Assembly: GCA_948919095.1 (NCBI GenBank) | Contig: CAQYCU010000041.1 | Span: forward strand, 4,126 to 12,533 | Length of the DNA: 8,408 nt | Direction of reading: 5' to 3' | Origin: an uncultured Clostridia bacterium | GTDB lineage: Bacteria > Bacillota > Clostridia > TANB77 > CAG-508 | Shown: one piece after another, positions 6,582-8,408 of the stretch | Layout: each line of letters opens with the position of its first letter | How positions within the stretch are numbered: position 1 is the stretch's first letter | The notes under the pieces: generated by a model | Databases searched by the model: none | What the model was told of the DNA's origin: nothing | Seen by the model: only the letters and a program-made list of their open reading frames with translations | Program-made: the position numbers and the translations under genes

Positions 6582-6613
6582 ATTTTCTTACGTGTCTTTG
6601 CCACCTAGAAAAT
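6582..6613 (-). promoter_or_regulatory. Hairpin in the rpoA-rplQ spacer (first of two)
   Basis: ATTTTCT (6582-6588) pairs with AGAAAAT (6607-6613), and inside it GTG (6592-6594) pairs with CAC (6602-6604) around a seven-base loop, leaving a small internal loop of three and two bases. It starts 32 bases after the rpoA stop codon in the transcript and precedes the larger hairpin by 20 bases. No U-run follows directly, so termination is unlikely. On its own it is a modest structure; its interest is the tandem arrangement. Confidence 0.45.
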
Positions 6614-6644
6614 TTTATTTTTGCTTTTATTAAAACCTTTGATA

Positions 6645-7592
6645 TTATTCTTCTTCTTTTCTTAAATCAAATCCTAGTTCATGTAATTTTGCAATTACTT
6701 CATCCAATGATTTCTTTCCAAGATTTTTAACTTTCATCATATCAGCTTCTGTTTTATTTGTTAAGTCTTCAACAGTAGATATTCCTGACCTCTTTAAGCA
6801 ATTAAATGATCTAACTGATAATTCAAGTTCTTCAATAGGTTTTTCAAGAATTTTCTCTTTTTTATTTTCTTCTTTTTCAACCATAATCTGCATATTCATT
6901 GCAGTTTCAGATAAATCAATAAATAGTTTTAAGTGTTCTGATAATACTTTTGCAGCTAAGCTCAATGCTTCATAAGGCTCTAAGCTTCCATCTGTCCACA
7001 ATTCTATTGTAAGTTTATCATAATCAACTATTTGTCCAACTCTAGTATTTTCAACAGAATAATTTACTTTTTTTACAGGTGAGTAAATTGAGTCTATTGA
7101 AATTACACCTATTGGTTGGTTTGGTGATTTATTCTTTTCAGCAGTGTTATATCCTCTTCCCATATCTGCAGTCATTTCAATGTTTAGGTTTCCACCTTTT
7201 GAAATCGTAGCTATATGTAATTCTGGATTTAATATTTCTACTGTTCCATCTGTAATGATATCTCCAGCCTTAACTTCGCCCTCTCCTTTGAAATCAATTC
7301 TTAATGTTTTTTCTTCGTTTTTGTCTAACTTTAGTCTTACCATTTTAAGATTTAGTATAATTTCTGGTACATCCTCTACAACGTTTGGAATTGTTGTAAA
7401 TTCGTGTTCAGCTCCTTGAATTTTAACATTCTTTATAGCACTTCCTGGTAATGAAGATAATAGTATTCTTCTTAATGAGTTTCCTATTGTTATTCCATAT
7501 CCTCTTTCTAAAGGTTCACATACAAATTTTCCATAATTAGTGACTTCATCAATTTCTAGGCATTTAATATTTGGCTTTTCAAATTCTATCAT
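6645..7592 (-). CDS. rpoA: DNA-directed RNA polymerase subunit alpha
   Basis: The alpha subunit dimerises to nucleate RNA polymerase assembly and uses its C-terminal domain to contact upstream promoter DNA and activators. The 315-residue product has the N-terminal assembly domain (about 1-230), including GYGITIGNSLRRILLSSLPG (31-50) and LEPYEALSLAAKVLSEHL (204-221). A Lys/Glu-rich linker (about 236-250) joins it to the C-terminal domain (about 251-312). That domain keeps the DNA-contact motif RSFNCLK (261-267) and the helix-hairpin KNLGKKSLDEV (289-299). Phe263 replaces the Ala of E. coli, as an aromatic residue does in other Bacillota. The start MIEFEKP is the family norm, and an in-frame TAA two codons upstream excludes a longer form. 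AAAGGA at 7605-7610 is 12 bases from the ATG, as loosely spaced as that of rplQ. It follows rpsD by 96 bases. Confidence 0.99.
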   Translation of the reverse strand: MIEFEKPNIKCLEIDEVTNYGKFVCEPLERGYGITIGNSLRRILLSSLPGSAIKNVKIQGAEHEFTTIPNVVEDVPEIILNLKMVRLKLDKNEEKTLRIDFKGEGEVKAGDIITDGTVEILNPELHIATISKGGNLNIEMTADMGRGYNTAEKNKSPNQPIGVISIDSIYSPVKKVNYSVENTRVGQIVDYDKLTIELWTDGSLEPYEALSLAAKVLSEHLKLFIDLSETAMNMQIMVEKEENKKEKILEKPIEELELSVRSFNCLKRSGISTVEDLTNKTEADMMKVKNLGKKSLDEVIAKLHELGFDLRKEEE

Positions 7593-7688
7593 TCTTTATA
7601 TCAATCCTTTCTTTTTACTCTCTATAAATATTTGAGTATAAATCTTTGATAATATTGAAAATTGTATAATTCCCAATATATATAAATA

Positions 7689-8315
7689 TTACTTAGAATA
7701 TAACTCTACTATTAAATGTTCTTCAACTGGTAAGTCTATATCTTCTCTTGAAGCTAATCTAACTACTTTACCACTTAATTTTTCTACATCTTTTTCTAAC
7801 CATGTTGGTACTGGTCTTGATTCATTTGCTTCTGTTGCAGATTTTATTGTTCCATTATCTTTTTTTATTTCTCTAACAGATATTACATCACCTGCTTTAA
7901 TTAAATATGATGGAATGTTTACTTTTCTTCCATTTACATCGAATGCTCCATGTGTTACAAGCATTCTAGCTTGTGTTCTTGAGCTAGCATATCCTAATCT
8001 GTATACAACATTATCTAGTCTGCTTTCAAGTATTGTTAATAATTCTTCACCTGTTTTTCCTCTAGAATTTGCTGCCATTTCAAAATATTTTCTGAATTGT
8101 TTTTCTCCAACTCCATAGAATGATTTTGTTTTTTGTTTTTCTCTTAATTGAGTTCCGTATTCAGAAAGTTTTGCTTTCTTTTGTCCATTTTGACCTGGTG
8201 CGTAGTTTCTTCTGCTTACACTACATTTATCAGAATAGCATCTTTCGCCTTTTAAGAATAACTTTTGTCCTTCTCTACGGCAAATACGGCACATTTCGTC
8301 TTTGTATCTTGACAT
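7689..8315 (-). CDS. rpsD: 30S ribosomal protein S4, zinc-binding form
   Basis: S4 is a primary binder of 16S rRNA that starts assembly of the small-subunit body and helps fidelity and mRNA unwinding at the entry channel. The 208-residue product is full length. Four cysteines, Cys9, Cys12, Cys26 and Cys31, form the zinc-binding knuckle of the C+ type; many relatives have lost these. The S4 RNA-binding domain lies at about 98-150 (RLDNVVYRLGYASSRTQARM, 99-118). The C-terminus VEEHLIVELYSK is typical. GGAGG at 8325-8329, nine bases from the ATG, supports the start. Its place between rpsK and rpoA is the Clostridia-type order. In other bacteria S4 represses its own operon by binding mRNA; no such leader can be identified within the 36 bases upstream. 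Confidence 0.99.
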   Translation of the reverse strand: MSRYKDEMCRICRREGQKLFLKGERCYSDKCSVSRRNYAPGQNGQKKAKLSEYGTQLREKQKTKSFYGVGEKQFRKYFEMAANSRGKTGEELLTILESRLDNVVYRLGYASSRTQARMLVTHGAFDVNGRKVNIPSYLIKAGDVISVREIKKDNGTIKSATEANESRPVPTWLEKDVEKLSGKVVRLASREDIDLPVEEHLIVELYSK

Positions 8316-8351
8316 TGTTATTTCCCTCCAATTTATTTTTATAATTATTAA

Positions 8352-8408
8352 TTAAACTCTTCTTCTTTTTGGTGGTCTACATCCATTATGTGGAATTGGT
8401 GTTACATC
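8352..8408 (-). CDS. rpsK: 30S ribosomal protein S11, C-terminal 18 residues (partial)
   Basis: The window edge leaves only the last 18 codons and the TAA stop (8352-8354), reading DVTPIPHNGCRPPKRRRV. This is the highly conserved S11 tail, which lies at the small-subunit platform near the E-site mRNA path. The position directly upstream of rpsD, with a 36-base gap, is the expected operon order and confirms the call despite the short length. Confidence 0.97.
   Translation of the reverse strand, partial: DVTPIPHNGCRPPKRRRV

Noticed and set aside
7649..7676. TTGGGA and TATTAT, 16 bases apart, upstream of rpoA as an internal promoter
   Set aside because: The -35 match is weak and the spacer is AT-rich enough to give such pairs by chance; rpoA is expected to be read from the operon promoter.

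Overview
The window is low-GC, AT-rich bacterial DNA that looks like a spore-forming Bacillota of the class Clostridia. Four observations support this. rpsD lies inside the alpha operon between rpsK and rpoA, whereas Bacillus subtilis keeps rpsD elsewhere. Ribosomal protein L17 is the long form known from many Clostridia. A YtxC-family sporulation gene is present. Purine-rich GGAGG-type ribosome binding sites precede most genes. I cannot name a genus from the sequence alone.

Layout, left to right. (1) 1-621, minus strand: the first 207 residues of an unrecognised protein with a GTG start and strong ribosome binding site, cut by the window edge. (2) 665-767: a long imperfect palindrome that begins at the ftsK stop codon. 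(3) 766-3204, minus strand: a complete FtsK/SpoIIIE DNA translocase with a good sigma-A-like promoter. (4) 3406-4269, plus strand: a ytxC-like gene, divergent from ftsK, ending in a hairpin that overlaps its stop codon. (5) 4350-4913 and 4988-5758, minus strand: a Nudix hydrolase and, upstream of it, a short-chain dehydrogenase. They may share a transcript. (6) 5913-8408, minus strand: the end of the alpha ribosomal-protein operon, transcribed in the order rpsK (C-terminus only), rpsD, rpoA, rplQ, closed by a clear intrinsic terminator.

How the parts relate. The right third is core translation and transcription machinery. The left third is the chromosome-translocation motor beside a sporulation-family gene, which fits a role in chromosome segregation at division or during spore formation. 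The two metabolic genes between them have no evident link to either block. No mobile element, phage gene, CRISPR array, tRNA or rRNA is visible, and no gene-free stretch exceeds about 206 bases.

I see no clear new multi-gene system. The best leads are structural: two tandem hairpins in the 158-base rpoA-rplQ spacer, one of which could exchange pairing with the rplQ ribosome binding site; the roughly 100-bp palindrome after ftsK; and the unrecognised protein at the left edge.
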